DNA of 9,818 nucleotides from an uncultured Lachnobacterium sp. (GCA_900552085.1 URYB01000077.1:1-9818), one strand, 5' to 3'. Positions 1 to 7,231 are shown, counted from the first letter of the stretch. Notes: generated by a model from the letters alone, not told the origin. Numbers and translations: made by a program.

Positions 1-879
1 GTCGGTCGGAGACTTGATTTTTGGCAATGCAAAGGAATCACGGTAATCTTTTGCCTGCTGAAAGAAATTAAGAAGTCCCTGTTCATCTTCCTGTTCAATC
101 AAATGCCGTAACTGTCCGAGCAGATCGGTATATTTGTCCATCAGACAGAGAAGCTGCGTGCGGTTCGATGCACAGATATTCTGCCACATCACCGGTGATG
201 AGGAAGCAATTCTTGTAATATCCTTGAAGCCTCCGGCAGCAATCCGTTTCATGGTGCCGTTTTCATCATCATTCTGTTGCACGAGATTTACCAGTGTGTA
301 AGCAATCATGTGTGGCAGATGACTGATAGCGGCGGTAGAGTAATCGTGTGTTTTATAATCAAGAATCAATGGCAGAGAGCCGAGTGAGACAACAAAATCC
401 CGAAAGTCCATAACATCTTTTTGCGGAGTTACCGCGGTCGGTGTAATGATATAGTATGCATTTTCCAGTAAGGCAGCGTTGGCGGCTGATATACCGGTCT
501 TTTCGGAGCCGGTCATTGGATGACCTCCGATAAAGTTGGCTTCCATGCCAAGGCGGATGACTTCCTCGTGGATTTCTGTTTTGGTGCTGCCGACATCTGT
601 AATGTAACAATCCTTTTTTATGATATCTTTTAACTGCGCCAGATAATCGAGATTTCGCTGTACCGGCGCACATAAAAAGATACAGTCACATTCAGAAAAA
701 TCTGACATGGAAAGCAGATTACTGTTTGCAATGATTCCTTCTTTATGTGCTTCCTGAATCGTTTCGATATGATGTGCCGTCGCATAAATCTGTGTTTCGG
801 GACAGTTTGCTTTTATTTTTTTGGCAATGGAACCGCCGATAAGGCCGAGTCCGATAAAGCCGATCTTTTGAAAATTCAT
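1..879 (-). CDS. tyrA: Prephenate dehydrogenase, C-terminus cut off by window edge
   Basis: Oxidatively decarboxylates prephenate to 4-hydroxyphenylpyruvate with NAD+, the committed step to tyrosine, in the cytoplasm. The first 293 residues are visible, read in one open frame to base 1. The N-terminal Rossmann fold opens with GLGLIGGS (residues 10-17). The family motifs DVGSTK (95-100), GGHPMTGSEKTG (118-129, holding the His equivalent to the family's catalytic His) and AAISHLPHMIA (183-193) follow in the right order and spacing. The helical dimerisation domain is essentially complete; many clostridial homologues add a C-terminal ACT domain, which would lie outside the window. The start ATG (877-879) is preceded by an AGAAGGGA-like ribosome binding site. 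Transcribed divergently from the ABC-F gene. No T-box or other leader is visible: the 5' region is too short. Identification is firm; only the C-terminus is unknown. Confidence 0.95.
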   Translation of the reverse strand, partial: MNFQKIGFIGLGLIGGSIAKKIKANCPETQIYATAHHIETIQEAHKEGIIANSNLLSMSDFSECDCIFLCAPVQRNLDYLAQLKDIIKKDCYITDVGSTKTEIHEEVIRLGMEANFIGGHPMTGSEKTGISAANAALLENAYYIITPTAVTPQKDVMDFRDFVVSLGSLPLILDYKTHDYSTAAISHLPHMIAYTLVNLVQQNDDENGTMKRIAAGGFKDITRIASSSPVMWQNICASNRTQLLCLMDKYTDLLGQLRHLIEQEDEQGLLNFFQQAKDYRDSFALPKIKSPTD

Positions 880-911
880 GGTTATTTCCCTTCTTTTACA
901 ATGTACTATCT

Positions 912-939
912 ATTTTACTATAATATTTTGTTTCGTCAA
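912..939 (-). promoter_or_regulatory. Putative sigma-A promoter of tyrA
   Basis: On the minus strand, TTGACG (934-939) is separated by 16 bases from TAAAAT (912-917), about 33 bases upstream of the tyrA start codon. Both hexamers are close to the sigma-A consensus. The call rests on sequence match only. Confidence 0.55.
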
Positions 940-984
940 CACTTTTAAGCGTTAAAGTATTAAAGAAATAAAAAACAATATTAT

Positions 985-1013
985 TTGAATGTATTTTAAA
1001 AATATATTATGAT
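985..1013 (+). promoter_or_regulatory. Putative sigma-A promoter of the ABC-F gene
   Basis: TTGAAT (985-990), an ideal 17-base spacer, then TATGAT (1008-1013). The predicted transcript would start near 1020 and give a leader of about 27 bases containing AAGAGG (1035-1040) before the ATG at 1047. This leaves no room for the long attenuator leaders that control many antibiotic-induced ABC-F resistance genes. Confidence 0.65.
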
Positions 1014-1046
1014 GTTACGAGAACAAACATAGAAAAGAGGTTTCGT

Positions 1047-2918
1047 ATGAATTTACTTACGGTTGACAATATAAGCAAAACATTTACGCATCGCAAATTA
1101 TTCGATAATACATCCTTTTATTTGCAGGAAGGGGAAAAAGTCGGAATCATTGGCATTAATGGAACCGGAAAATCCACATTGTTAAAAATCATTGCAGGGC
1201 TGGAGGAGCCGGATACCGGTGAGGTAATCCGTGCGAATAATCTTGTAATTCGTTACCTTCCGCAAATGCCGGAGTTTCGTGCTGAGGATACGGTTTTAGA
1301 GAGTGTTCTTTCTTATGCAAAGACAGGAAGTACACACAAAGACGAGGTAATGGAAGAACATGAGCGCTGGAATCTGGAAAGTACAGCAAAGAATATGATG
1401 ACACGTCTTGGCATATATGATTTTGAGGAAAAGACCGGGCATTTATCCGGAGGTCAGAGAAAAAGACTGGCGCTGGTAGCTGTGCTTTTGACGCCATGTG
1501 ATGTTCTGCTTTTGGACGAGCCAACGAACCATCTTGATGCGGAGATGGCGGAGTGGCTGGAAAATTATCTGAAGAATTACCGGGGAACGATGGTAATGGT
1601 TACACATGACCGCTATTTTCTTGACAGCGTCTGCAATCGTATTGTGGAGGTGGACAAAGGAAAAATATACAGTTATGACACCAACTATTCCGGTTTTCTG
1701 ACTGCAAAGCAGGAACGGGAAGATATTGCATGGGCAGGGGAACGGAAGCGAAAGTCGATTCTTCGAAAAGAAATCGAATGGATGCAGCGCGGGGCACGTG
1801 CACGTTCGACCAAACAGAAAGCGCACATTCAGCGATATGAAGAATTAAGAGATCAGAAAGCGCCTGAGATCGACCGTAAGGTAGAAATGAGTTCCATTAC
1901 CTCGCGCATGGGACGCACAACAGTAGAGCTTGAGAATATTCACAAAGCATATGGAGATAAAATACTGATCGATGATTTTTCCTATATCTTTTTAAAGAAT
2001 GATCGTGTGGGATTTGTTGGAAGCAACGGATGTGGAAAGACAACGTTAATGAAGATTATTGATGGCCGTATAGCGCCGGATTCCGGTTCTGTCACCATTG
2101 GACAGACCATTAAGATCGGTTATTATACCCAGGAAATTGAACAGGATGCATCCGCAGGGATTGCCTACATGGACCCGAAGCTGCGTGTCATTGATTATAT
2201 CAAGAATACGGCGGAATATGTCCGCACCAGGGATGGACTGGTGTCTGCATCATCGATGCTGGATAAATTTCTGTTTCCACCGGAGGAACAGTACGGTCTG
2301 ATTGAAAAACTGTCCGGTGGAGAAAAGCGAAGATTAAACCTTTTACGTGTCCTGATGGAAGCTCCGAATGTTCTGATTTTAGATGAGCCGACAAACGATC
2401 TGGATATTACGACACTTACGATTTTGGAAGATTATCTGGATAATTATGAGGGAATTGTAATCACCGTATCTCATGACCGGTATTTTCTGGATCGCATTGT
2501 AAGCCGCATTTTTGCTTTTGAAGAAGGCGGAGTTCTCTGCCAGTATGAGGGCGGATACAGTGATTACCATAACCGGGCAATGGAAGAAGGAAAACTGAAC
2601 TCCCGTGCATCTTTTGAACCATCCGGGAATAAAGTAAAAGAAGAGAATGCAACAGACTCGAAAGAGACATGGACACATGCAAAAAAACTCAAATTTACCT
2701 ACAAAGAACAAAAAGAATATGAGACCATCGAAGATGATATTTCTGCCATGGAAGAGCGCATGGATGCGATTGACGAGGAAATGGGAAAATGCGCACGGGA
2801 TTTTGTAAAGTTAAATGAACTGACAAAAGAAAAGACAGAGCTTGAGACTGCTATTGAGGAAAAGATGGAACGATGGGCATATCTGGAGGAACTTGCTGCT
2901 AAAATTGCAGAACAATAA
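1047..2918 (+). CDS. uup: ABC-F family ATPase, Uup type
   Basis: A 623-residue soluble protein with two ABC ATPase domains and no membrane segment, so a ribosome-associated ABC-F factor rather than a transporter. First domain: Walker A GINGTGKST (36-44), signature LSGGQ (133-137), Walker B VLLLDEPTNHLD (153-164), THDRYFL (186-192). The basic linker at about 205-292 is the family's P-site tRNA interaction motif. Second domain: GSNGCGKTT (325-333), LSGGE (422-426), VLILDEPTNDLD (442-453), SHDRYFLD (475-482). Residues about 545-620 form a charged coiled coil ending ERWAYLEEL, as in the Uup C-terminal domain. Both catalytic glutamates are present. Uup proteins are linked to ribosome rescue or assembly and to transposon excision; drug resistance is not implied. 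ATG chosen for AAGAGG six bases upstream. No terminator is visible before the EF-G-like gene, so read-through is possible. Subfamily assignment is moderately sure. Confidence 0.9.
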   Translation: MNLLTVDNISKTFTHRKLFDNTSFYLQEGEKVGIIGINGTGKSTLLKIIAGLEEPDTGEVIRANNLVIRYLPQMPEFRAEDTVLESVLSYAKTGSTHKDEVMEEHERWNLESTAKNMMTRLGIYDFEEKTGHLSGGQRKRLALVAVLLTPCDVLLLDEPTNHLDAEMAEWLENYLKNYRGTMVMVTHDRYFLDSVCNRIVEVDKGKIYSYDTNYSGFLTAKQEREDIAWAGERKRKSILRKEIEWMQRGARARSTKQKAHIQRYEELRDQKAPEIDRKVEMSSITSRMGRTTVELENIHKAYGDKILIDDFSYIFLKNDRVGFVGSNGCGKTTLMKIIDGRIAPDSGSVTIGQTIKIGYYTQEIEQDASAGIAYMDPKLRVIDYIKNTAEYVRTRDGLVSASSMLDKFLFPPEEQYGLIEKLSGGEKRRLNLLRVLMEAPNVLILDEPTNDLDITTLTILEDYLDNYEGIVITVSHDRYFLDRIVSRIFAFEEGGVLCQYEGGYSDYHNRAMEEGKLNSRASFEPSGNKVKEENATDSKETWTHAKKLKFTYKEQKEYETIEDDISAMEERMDAIDEEMGKCARDFVKLNELTKEKTELETAIEEKMERWAYLEELAAKIAEQ

Positions 2919-2947
2919 AGTATCATATAACAAATTGCATAAAAGTA

Positions 2948-2976
2948 TTGTAAAAGTATAGAAAAATTAGTACAAT
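2948..2976 (+). promoter_or_regulatory. Putative sigma-A promoter of the EF-G-like gene
   Basis: TTGTAA (2948-2953), a 17-base spacer, then TACAAT (2971-2976), within the 126-base gap after the ABC-F gene. The predicted start near 2983 gives a leader of about 60 bases. No hairpin terminator for the ABC-F gene is seen in the gap. Confidence 0.5.
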
Positions 2977-3044
2977 ATATCCATATAGTGATGGGGTATC
3001 AGAATATAAAAGTTCTGAAAAGTATTTTACAGGAGGGTTTTTCT

Positions 3045-5132
3045 ATGAATATTTACACAACTGATAAGATTCGTAATGTAGTTCTCTTGGGCCACGGGGG
3101 TTGTGGCAAGACATCTCTGGCAGAAGCGATGGCATATCTGGCAGGATTGACCACTCGAATGGGAACCGTCGCAGACGGCAACACGATAAGTGATTATGAC
3201 AAAGAAGAAAACAAGCGGCAGTTTTCCATCCATACATCGGTAATCCCGATTCCGTGGGGCGATGTAAAGGTAAATATTCTGGATACACCTGGATATTTTG
3301 ACTTTGTGGGAGAAGTAGAAGAGGCGGTATCGGTAGCAGACGCTGCGATTATTGTGGTTTCCGGAAAGGCGGGCATTGAGACCGGAACCAAGCGTGCATG
3401 GGAAATGTGTGAGAAATACAAACTTCCGCGTATGATCTTTGTTACGGATATGGATATTGATAATGCCAGCTATCGTCAGGTAGTTGAAGATCTGCAGGAA
3501 CTGTACGGAAAGAAGATTGCTCCATTTCATTTACCGATTCGTGAGAATGAGCAGTTTGTCGGCTATGTAAATGTCGTTCAGCAGAAGGCAAAACGCTGGA
3601 ATGAAAAGGGAGAAGTCGACAAATTTGAGGTGCCGGAATATTCCAAAGAAAATCTTGGCATTTGCAGAGATGCGTTGCTTGAAGCAGTCGCGGAGACAAG
3701 CGAAGAATTTATGGAACGCTATTTTAACGGGGATGAATTTTCGGAAGATGAAATCCGACAGGCATTACGCGTTAATGTAATCGATGGCTCGATCGTACCG
3801 GTTCTCATGGGATCTAATATTTTAGCCCGTGGTATGTATACACTTATGGCAGATATTGTGAAATATTTCCCTAGCCCTGACAAACGCGAATGTGCAGGTA
3901 TCAATACCAAGACCAATGAGGTTTATCAGGCTGATTATAATTTTGCGAAACCAAAAAGCGCGTATATTTTTAAAACGATTGTAGACCCTTATATTGGAAA
4001 GTACTCACTGATCAAAGTAAATTCCGGTGTGTTAAAGACAGATGATATCTTATACAACTATCACAGAGACTGTGACGAAAAAATCGGACGTCTGTATGTG
4101 CTTAGGGGAAATAAGGCGGAAGAAGTCAGTGAACTCCATGCAGGTGATATCGGAGCACTGGCAAAACTTGCAAAGTCACTGACAACAGATTCTCTTTCTA
4201 CAAGAAACAATCCGGTTGCTTACTTACGTGCTAATATTTCCAAACCATATGTGTCGATGCGCTATAAAGCAAAGAACAAAGGCGACGAGGATAAAATTTC
4301 CCAGTCCTTACAGAAAATGCTGATGGAAGATCTGACGCTGCGCAATGTAAACGATGCGGAAAATCACCAGACACTTCTTTATGGCATGGGAGATCAGCAT
4401 TTGGAAATCGTGGCAAGTATGCTCAAGGATAAATATAAAGTAGAGATTGAGCTGACGCGTCCGAAAGTTGCGTTCCGCGAAACATTGCGTAAGAAAGCGG
4501 ATGTAGAATACAAATATAAGAAGCAGTCCGGTGGACATGGACAGTATGGTCATGTTAAAATGACATTTGAGCCATCTGGAAATCTGGATGAGCCGTATGA
4601 ATTTGACCAGTGTGTGGTAGGTGGTGCTGTTCCGAAAAATTTCTTCCCGGCAGTCGAGAAGGGAATTGCAGAAGCGGTAAAGAAGGGACCTCTTGCAGCA
4701 TATCCGGTTATTGGCGTGAAAGCTGTATTGTATGATGGATCGTACCATCCGGTAGATTCTTCGGAGATGGCATTTAAAGTAGCTGCTGCACAGGCGTTCA
4801 AGAAAGGATTCATGGAAGCAAAGCCGGTACTTCTTGAGCCGATCGCATCACTCAAAGTTGTTGTGCCGGATGCTTATACCGGAGATATTATGGGAGATTT
4901 GAATAAGCGGCGCGGCAGAGTTATGAGTATGAATGCGGAGAACGGATATCAGGAAATCATTGCAGATATCCCATATCTCGAGTTGTATGGATATAATACG
5001 CAGCTTCGTTCGATCACCAGTGGAAGCGGAACATTTTCTTATGAATTTGCCCGCTATGAGCAGGCGCCGGATGATGTGGCTGCAAAACAAATTGAAGAAA
5101 GGGCTAGTAAGCTTGTTGACATGGAAGAATAA
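3045..5132 (+). CDS. EF-G-like translational GTPase (second EF-G paralogue)
   Basis: A 695-residue cytoplasmic GTPase with the full EF-G layout. G1 is GHGGCGKTS (16-24) and G3 is DTPGYFDF (80-87). The G4 position reads FVTDMD (132-136 region) where canonical EF-G has NKMD. Domain II is at about 300-390. Domain IV begins around QSGGHGQYGHV (494-503) and keeps YDGSYHPVDSSE (563-574), with His568 equivalent to the domain IV tip histidine that enters the decoding site. GDLNKRRG (617-624) follows in the C-terminal part. The short, non-canonical switch I (EENKRQFSIHTS) and the changed G4 are typical of the accessory EF-G-like branch rather than the str-operon fusA, and no rpsL, rpsG or tuf lies nearby. 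ATG 3045 is chosen because AGGAGG (3031-3036) sits 8 bases upstream; an in-frame ATG at 2988 lacks this. The actual job (elongation, recycling or stress rescue) cannot be told from sequence. Confidence 0.88.
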   Translation: MNIYTTDKIRNVVLLGHGGCGKTSLAEAMAYLAGLTTRMGTVADGNTISDYDKEENKRQFSIHTSVIPIPWGDVKVNILDTPGYFDFVGEVEEAVSVADAAIIVVSGKAGIETGTKRAWEMCEKYKLPRMIFVTDMDIDNASYRQVVEDLQELYGKKIAPFHLPIRENEQFVGYVNVVQQKAKRWNEKGEVDKFEVPEYSKENLGICRDALLEAVAETSEEFMERYFNGDEFSEDEIRQALRVNVIDGSIVPVLMGSNILARGMYTLMADIVKYFPSPDKRECAGINTKTNEVYQADYNFAKPKSAYIFKTIVDPYIGKYSLIKVNSGVLKTDDILYNYHRDCDEKIGRLYVLRGNKAEEVSELHAGDIGALAKLAKSLTTDSLSTRNNPVAYLRANISKPYVSMRYKAKNKGDEDKISQSLQKMLMEDLTLRNVNDAENHQTLLYGMGDQHLEIVASMLKDKYKVEIELTRPKVAFRETLRKKADVEYKYKKQSGGHGQYGHVKMTFEPSGNLDEPYEFDQCVVGGAVPKNFFPAVEKGIAEAVKKGPLAAYPVIGVKAVLYDGSYHPVDSSEMAFKVAAAQAFKKGFMEAKPVLLEPIASLKVVVPDAYTGDIMGDLNKRRGRVMSMNAENGYQEIIADIPYLELYGYNTQLRSITSGSGTFSYEFARYEQAPDDVAAKQIEERASKLVDMEE

Positions 5133-6426
5133 TGTAAGAAGATTTGCATTATCAGTTATAATTTCAATTACAATTTTAAATTTCATGATGCCCTATGTGG
5201 CAGAGGCACAGGAACTCGAAGGGGAGGCGTATGCCCCTTCGGGTTCTTCTTTTGATACACAGACGCATCTGTGGTCCAACCAAAAGGATGTTGAAGTATG
5301 TTATTTTAATGGCGGTGGTATTCCAAACGAGCGGAACCGGACACGATATGGAGTGCATACCGGAGAGCAAATACTGTATGCACCGTATCGGCAGGGATAT
5401 CGTTTTGCAGGCTGGTATACAGACAGAAGCCACCATAAACAGGTGAAGTATATTTCCACAGATCGTCCGAGAACATATATCCTTTATGCAAAGTGGACTC
5501 CGCAGATCAACAATCGGGAGAATGTATTGAATTATGATTACCACACAAAAAGCGGTGATAAAAATACGGTATTGCTCAAGGATCTGGATTTTTCTTTTTA
5601 TGATTCCATTGATATACCGGGCATGCCGGACACGCGGCAGGATGATTTGCTCAACCAGTATATCTTCAGTGAATCACAATGTCCACAGGGCGTTTGTTTT
5701 ACGGATGACTTTGTGCTGATTACGTCTTACTCGACAGAAGATGACTGTATGGGAGAACTTATGGTGATGGATCGTGAGACCGGACAGTATATGATCACAC
5801 TCGGAATGGATGAAAACAGTCATCTTGGAGGCATTGCATTTGACGGAGATAATGTCTGGGTATGCAATTCATATGAAAATGCTATCGAACGTATTTCGTA
5901 TGATTTTATCAAAAATATGGCATATCAGAATGTTGGAGAAGTCGTTGATGCGCGAGATGTTGTGGATCAGTATTCGGTAAAAAATACACCGTCCTGCATC
6001 ACGTATTATGGCGGACGCCTTTGGATAGCAACGCATACGCTGTTTATGAATTCCAAAATGGTCGCATATCACTTTGACAGCTCAAAGGATAAACTGGTCG
6101 CACTGAGCGATTACAAAATTCCGTCCAAAGTACAGGGAGTGGCATTTGACGATTCCGGCGCGGTATATTTAAGCAGTTCTTATGGACGTAACCGCTCGTC
6201 CTATATTTATAATTATACTTCTGTGACATCGCTTGCGACGCGGCCGAATCATCCGGCACGTACCATTGAGATGCCGCCTTGCTCGGAGGAAATCGACATT
6301 GATGAAGATAATTTATATGTATTGTTCGAGTCTGCGGGCGAAAAGTACCTCGAAGGTACAGACGGGAAAGGACAAAGCCTTTCCCCGATAGATAAGTTAT
6401 TGATCATCCCATTAAAAGATTCATAA
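5113..6426 (+). CDS. Secreted protein: InlB-type B-repeat plus beta-propeller-like domain
   Basis: About 437 residues if started at TTG 5113. The N-terminus has a basic stretch (KNNVRR), a hydrophobic core of about 19 residues and a probable signal peptidase I site after AEA (residues 30-32). Residues 60-130 fit a Listeria/Bacteroides (InlB B) repeat: VEVCYFNGGG, then GYRFAGWYTD, then ILYAKWT. Residues from about 165 carry five copies of a blade-like pattern (for example QGVCFTDDFVLITSYS, LGGIAFDGDNVWVCNSY, VQGVAFDDSGAVYLSSSY), suggesting a beta-propeller. No LPXTG anchor is seen, so it is probably released or loosely wall-bound. The start is uncertain. TTG 5113 or 5116 follows AGAAAGG (5096-5102), a match to the anti-Shine-Dalgarno tail; ATG 5071/5074 has poorer ribosome binding. 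Either way it begins inside the EF-G-like gene, suggesting translational coupling. Function unknown; no catalytic motif recognised. Confidence 0.82.
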   Translation: MLTWKNNVRRFALSVIISITILNFMMPYVAEAQELEGEAYAPSGSSFDTQTHLWSNQKDVEVCYFNGGGIPNERNRTRYGVHTGEQILYAPYRQGYRFAGWYTDRSHHKQVKYISTDRPRTYILYAKWTPQINNRENVLNYDYHTKSGDKNTVLLKDLDFSFYDSIDIPGMPDTRQDDLLNQYIFSESQCPQGVCFTDDFVLITSYSTEDDCMGELMVMDRETGQYMITLGMDENSHLGGIAFDGDNVWVCNSYENAIERISYDFIKNMAYQNVGEVVDARDVVDQYSVKNTPSCITYYGGRLWIATHTLFMNSKMVAYHFDSSKDKLVALSDYKIPSKVQGVAFDDSGAVYLSSSYGRNRSSYIYNYTSVTSLATRPNHPARTIEMPPCSEEIDIDEDNLYVLFESAGEKYLEGTDGKGQSLSPIDKLLIIPLKDS

Positions 6427-6670
6427 GTTTTTTAACCCGCTCTTGTTCCGGAGCGGGTAAATCTTTGGATAAAAGTTCACAGATCAGTTGCACCTCAGGC
6501 TTGCTGAAATCAAGATTCTGATCTTTTGCCTGTTTCATATTAGAAAGCAGAAATGGCATAATATCTTTCATGTTTTTGGGTTTGTCTTTCTGCGCAAACG
6601 CAAGCAGAAACTGCATTTTTTCCGGACTCATATTAGAAAAAGCGGCATTGTTAAAAAATGACGGATCCAT
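6404..6670 (-). CDS. Uncharacterised 88-residue protein
   Basis: Begins MDPSFFNN at ATG 6668-6670, preceded by AAAAGGAGG with a 6-base spacing, which decides the start over an in-frame ATG at 6718 inside the upstream gene. The protein is predicted helical, with no signal peptide, no membrane segment and no cysteine apart from one. It resembles small conserved hypotheticals I associate with Lachnospiraceae, but no function is known to me. It lies 13 bases behind the 108-residue gene and shares two short motifs with it (K-x-I-x-PFL at 35-41 and EQE near 75-77, followed by NL), so the two may be diverged paralogues. Its last 23 bases overlap the secreted-protein gene tail to tail. Confidence 0.75.
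   Translation of the reverse strand: MDPSFFNNAAFSNMSPEKMQFLLAFAQKDKPKNMKDIMPFLLSNMKQAKDQNLDFSKPEVQLICELLSKDLPAPEQERVKKLMNLLMG
6435..6458 (+). terminator. Hairpin, possible weak terminator of the secreted-protein gene
   Basis: ACCCGCTC (6435-6442) and GAGCGGGT (6451-6458) form a perfect 8-bp GC-rich stem with an 8-base loop, 8 bases after the stop of the plus-strand gene. It is not followed by a clear T-run on either strand, and it lies within the coding sequence of the convergent 88-residue gene. It may slow or stop plus-strand transcription, or simply protect the 3' end. Confidence 0.4.
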
Positions 6671-6683
6671 CGGACGCCTCCTT

Positions 6684-7010
6684 TTAGCTGTTAAATAATT
6701 CATAGTTATCCATGACACAGAACAGATTCAAAATAGTGTCAATGGTTTCCTGTTCTTTTGGCGAGCAGTACTGACGAATCGCAGACAGCATAGCATTGCG
6801 CCTGTCGGTTCCGCTTGGAAGTGCACAGGCAGCCATGCTGTTATCTTTTTTGGAAAAAGCGGAGTATGCATTTCGCATTTCTAAATATTGTATCAGCATA
6901 GCTGCAGGTTTCTGGGACGGAAAATCTAAAAACGGGATAATGGATTTTAACATCTGCACATTTCTTGTCTGTACCATATCATCGTATGTAACAGAGGTTT
7001 GTTCTTCCAT
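6684..7010 (-). CDS. Uncharacterised 108-residue protein
   Basis: Starts MEEQTSVTYDDM at ATG 7008-7010, with AAGAAGG about 9 bases upstream. Predicted soluble and mostly helical; no signal peptide, no transmembrane segment and no recognised catalytic motif. Contains K-S-IIPFL (22-28) and SPKEQETIDTILNLF (83-97), which parallel pieces of the protein encoded directly downstream. It is the first gene of a two-gene operon, with 13 bases between its TAA and the next ATG. Function not recognised; the open frame, ribosome binding site and tight spacing support it as a real gene. Confidence 0.75.
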   Translation of the reverse strand: MEEQTSVTYDDMVQTRNVQMLKSIIPFLDFPSQKPAAMLIQYLEMRNAYSAFSKKDNSMAACALPSGTDRRNAMLSAIRQYCSPKEQETIDTILNLFCVMDNYELFNS

Positions 7011-7029
7011 ATAGAATCGCCTTCTTTTT

Positions 7030-7046
7030 TTACCATACTATGGTAA
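7030..7046. repeat. Inverted repeat TTACCAT-ACT-ATGGTAA
   Basis: Perfect 7-bp arms around a 3-base centre, in the 74-base gap between the divergent 108-residue (minus) and 48-residue (plus) genes. It is placed where an operator could act on the minus-strand operon. No convincing promoter could be assigned around it. The arms resemble the palindrome at 7588-7601. Confidence 0.45.
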
Positions 7047-7084
7047 GTTTTCCGGATTTATGCATATATTAAAATAAAAAAGCT

Positions 7085-7231
7085 ATGGGAAAACTGATTA
7101 TTGATGGCAACAGTGTTTACGAAATTGATGAGGAATGTCTGAAAAGGCGAAAGGTATCTCCAACATGTGGGATTGAACAGGCCTTAAAGAAACAGGCGGA
7201 GCGTGAGAAAAAAGAAAAAGAGCGAAAATGA
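7085..7231 (+). CDS. 48-residue microprotein, function unknown
   Basis: Reads MGKLIIDGNSVYEIDEECLK at the N-terminus and ends in a Lys/Glu-rich helix (KKQAEREKKEKERK). The ribosome binding site is weak (only an A-rich AAAAAAG before ATG 7085), and a stop lies just upstream in frame, so no other start is available. The gene is supported by the structured N-terminus, which matches small conserved hypotheticals I associate with Lachnospiraceae, and by a strong hairpin terminator 4 bases after its stop. Two cysteines are present (residues 18 and 28). No function recognised; soluble and cytoplasmic by appearance. Confidence 0.65.
   Translation: MGKLIIDGNSVYEIDEECLKRRKVSPTCGIEQALKKQAEREKKEKERK

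Noticed and set aside
941..958. Imperfect inverted repeat between the divergent tyrA and ABC-F promoters
   Set aside because: Seven of nine pairs match in AT-rich DNA and it lies outside both promoters; too weak to call an operator.
1047..2918. Antibiotic-resistance ABC-F (Msr, Vga, Lsa or OptrA type)
   Set aside because: The C-terminal coiled coil is Uup-like and the leader is too short for attenuation control; nothing specific indicates a resistance protein.
2988..3044. 19-residue N-terminal extension of the EF-G-like protein
   Set aside because: No ribosome binding site before ATG 2988, and the ideal AGGAGG is placed for ATG 3045, where family similarity begins.
3027..3530. 167-residue open frame on the minus strand
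   Set aside because: Antisense to the GTPase domain of the EF-G-like gene, with no ribosome binding site and no recognisable protein character; the plus frame has intact family motifs.
4308..4748. 146-residue open frame on the minus strand
   Set aside because: Antisense to conserved EF-G domains III-IV; composition is that of a shadow frame.
6671..6718. Longer start for the 88-residue protein
   Set aside because: It would begin inside the upstream gene without a ribosome binding site; AAAAGGAGG is placed for the ATG at 6668-6670.
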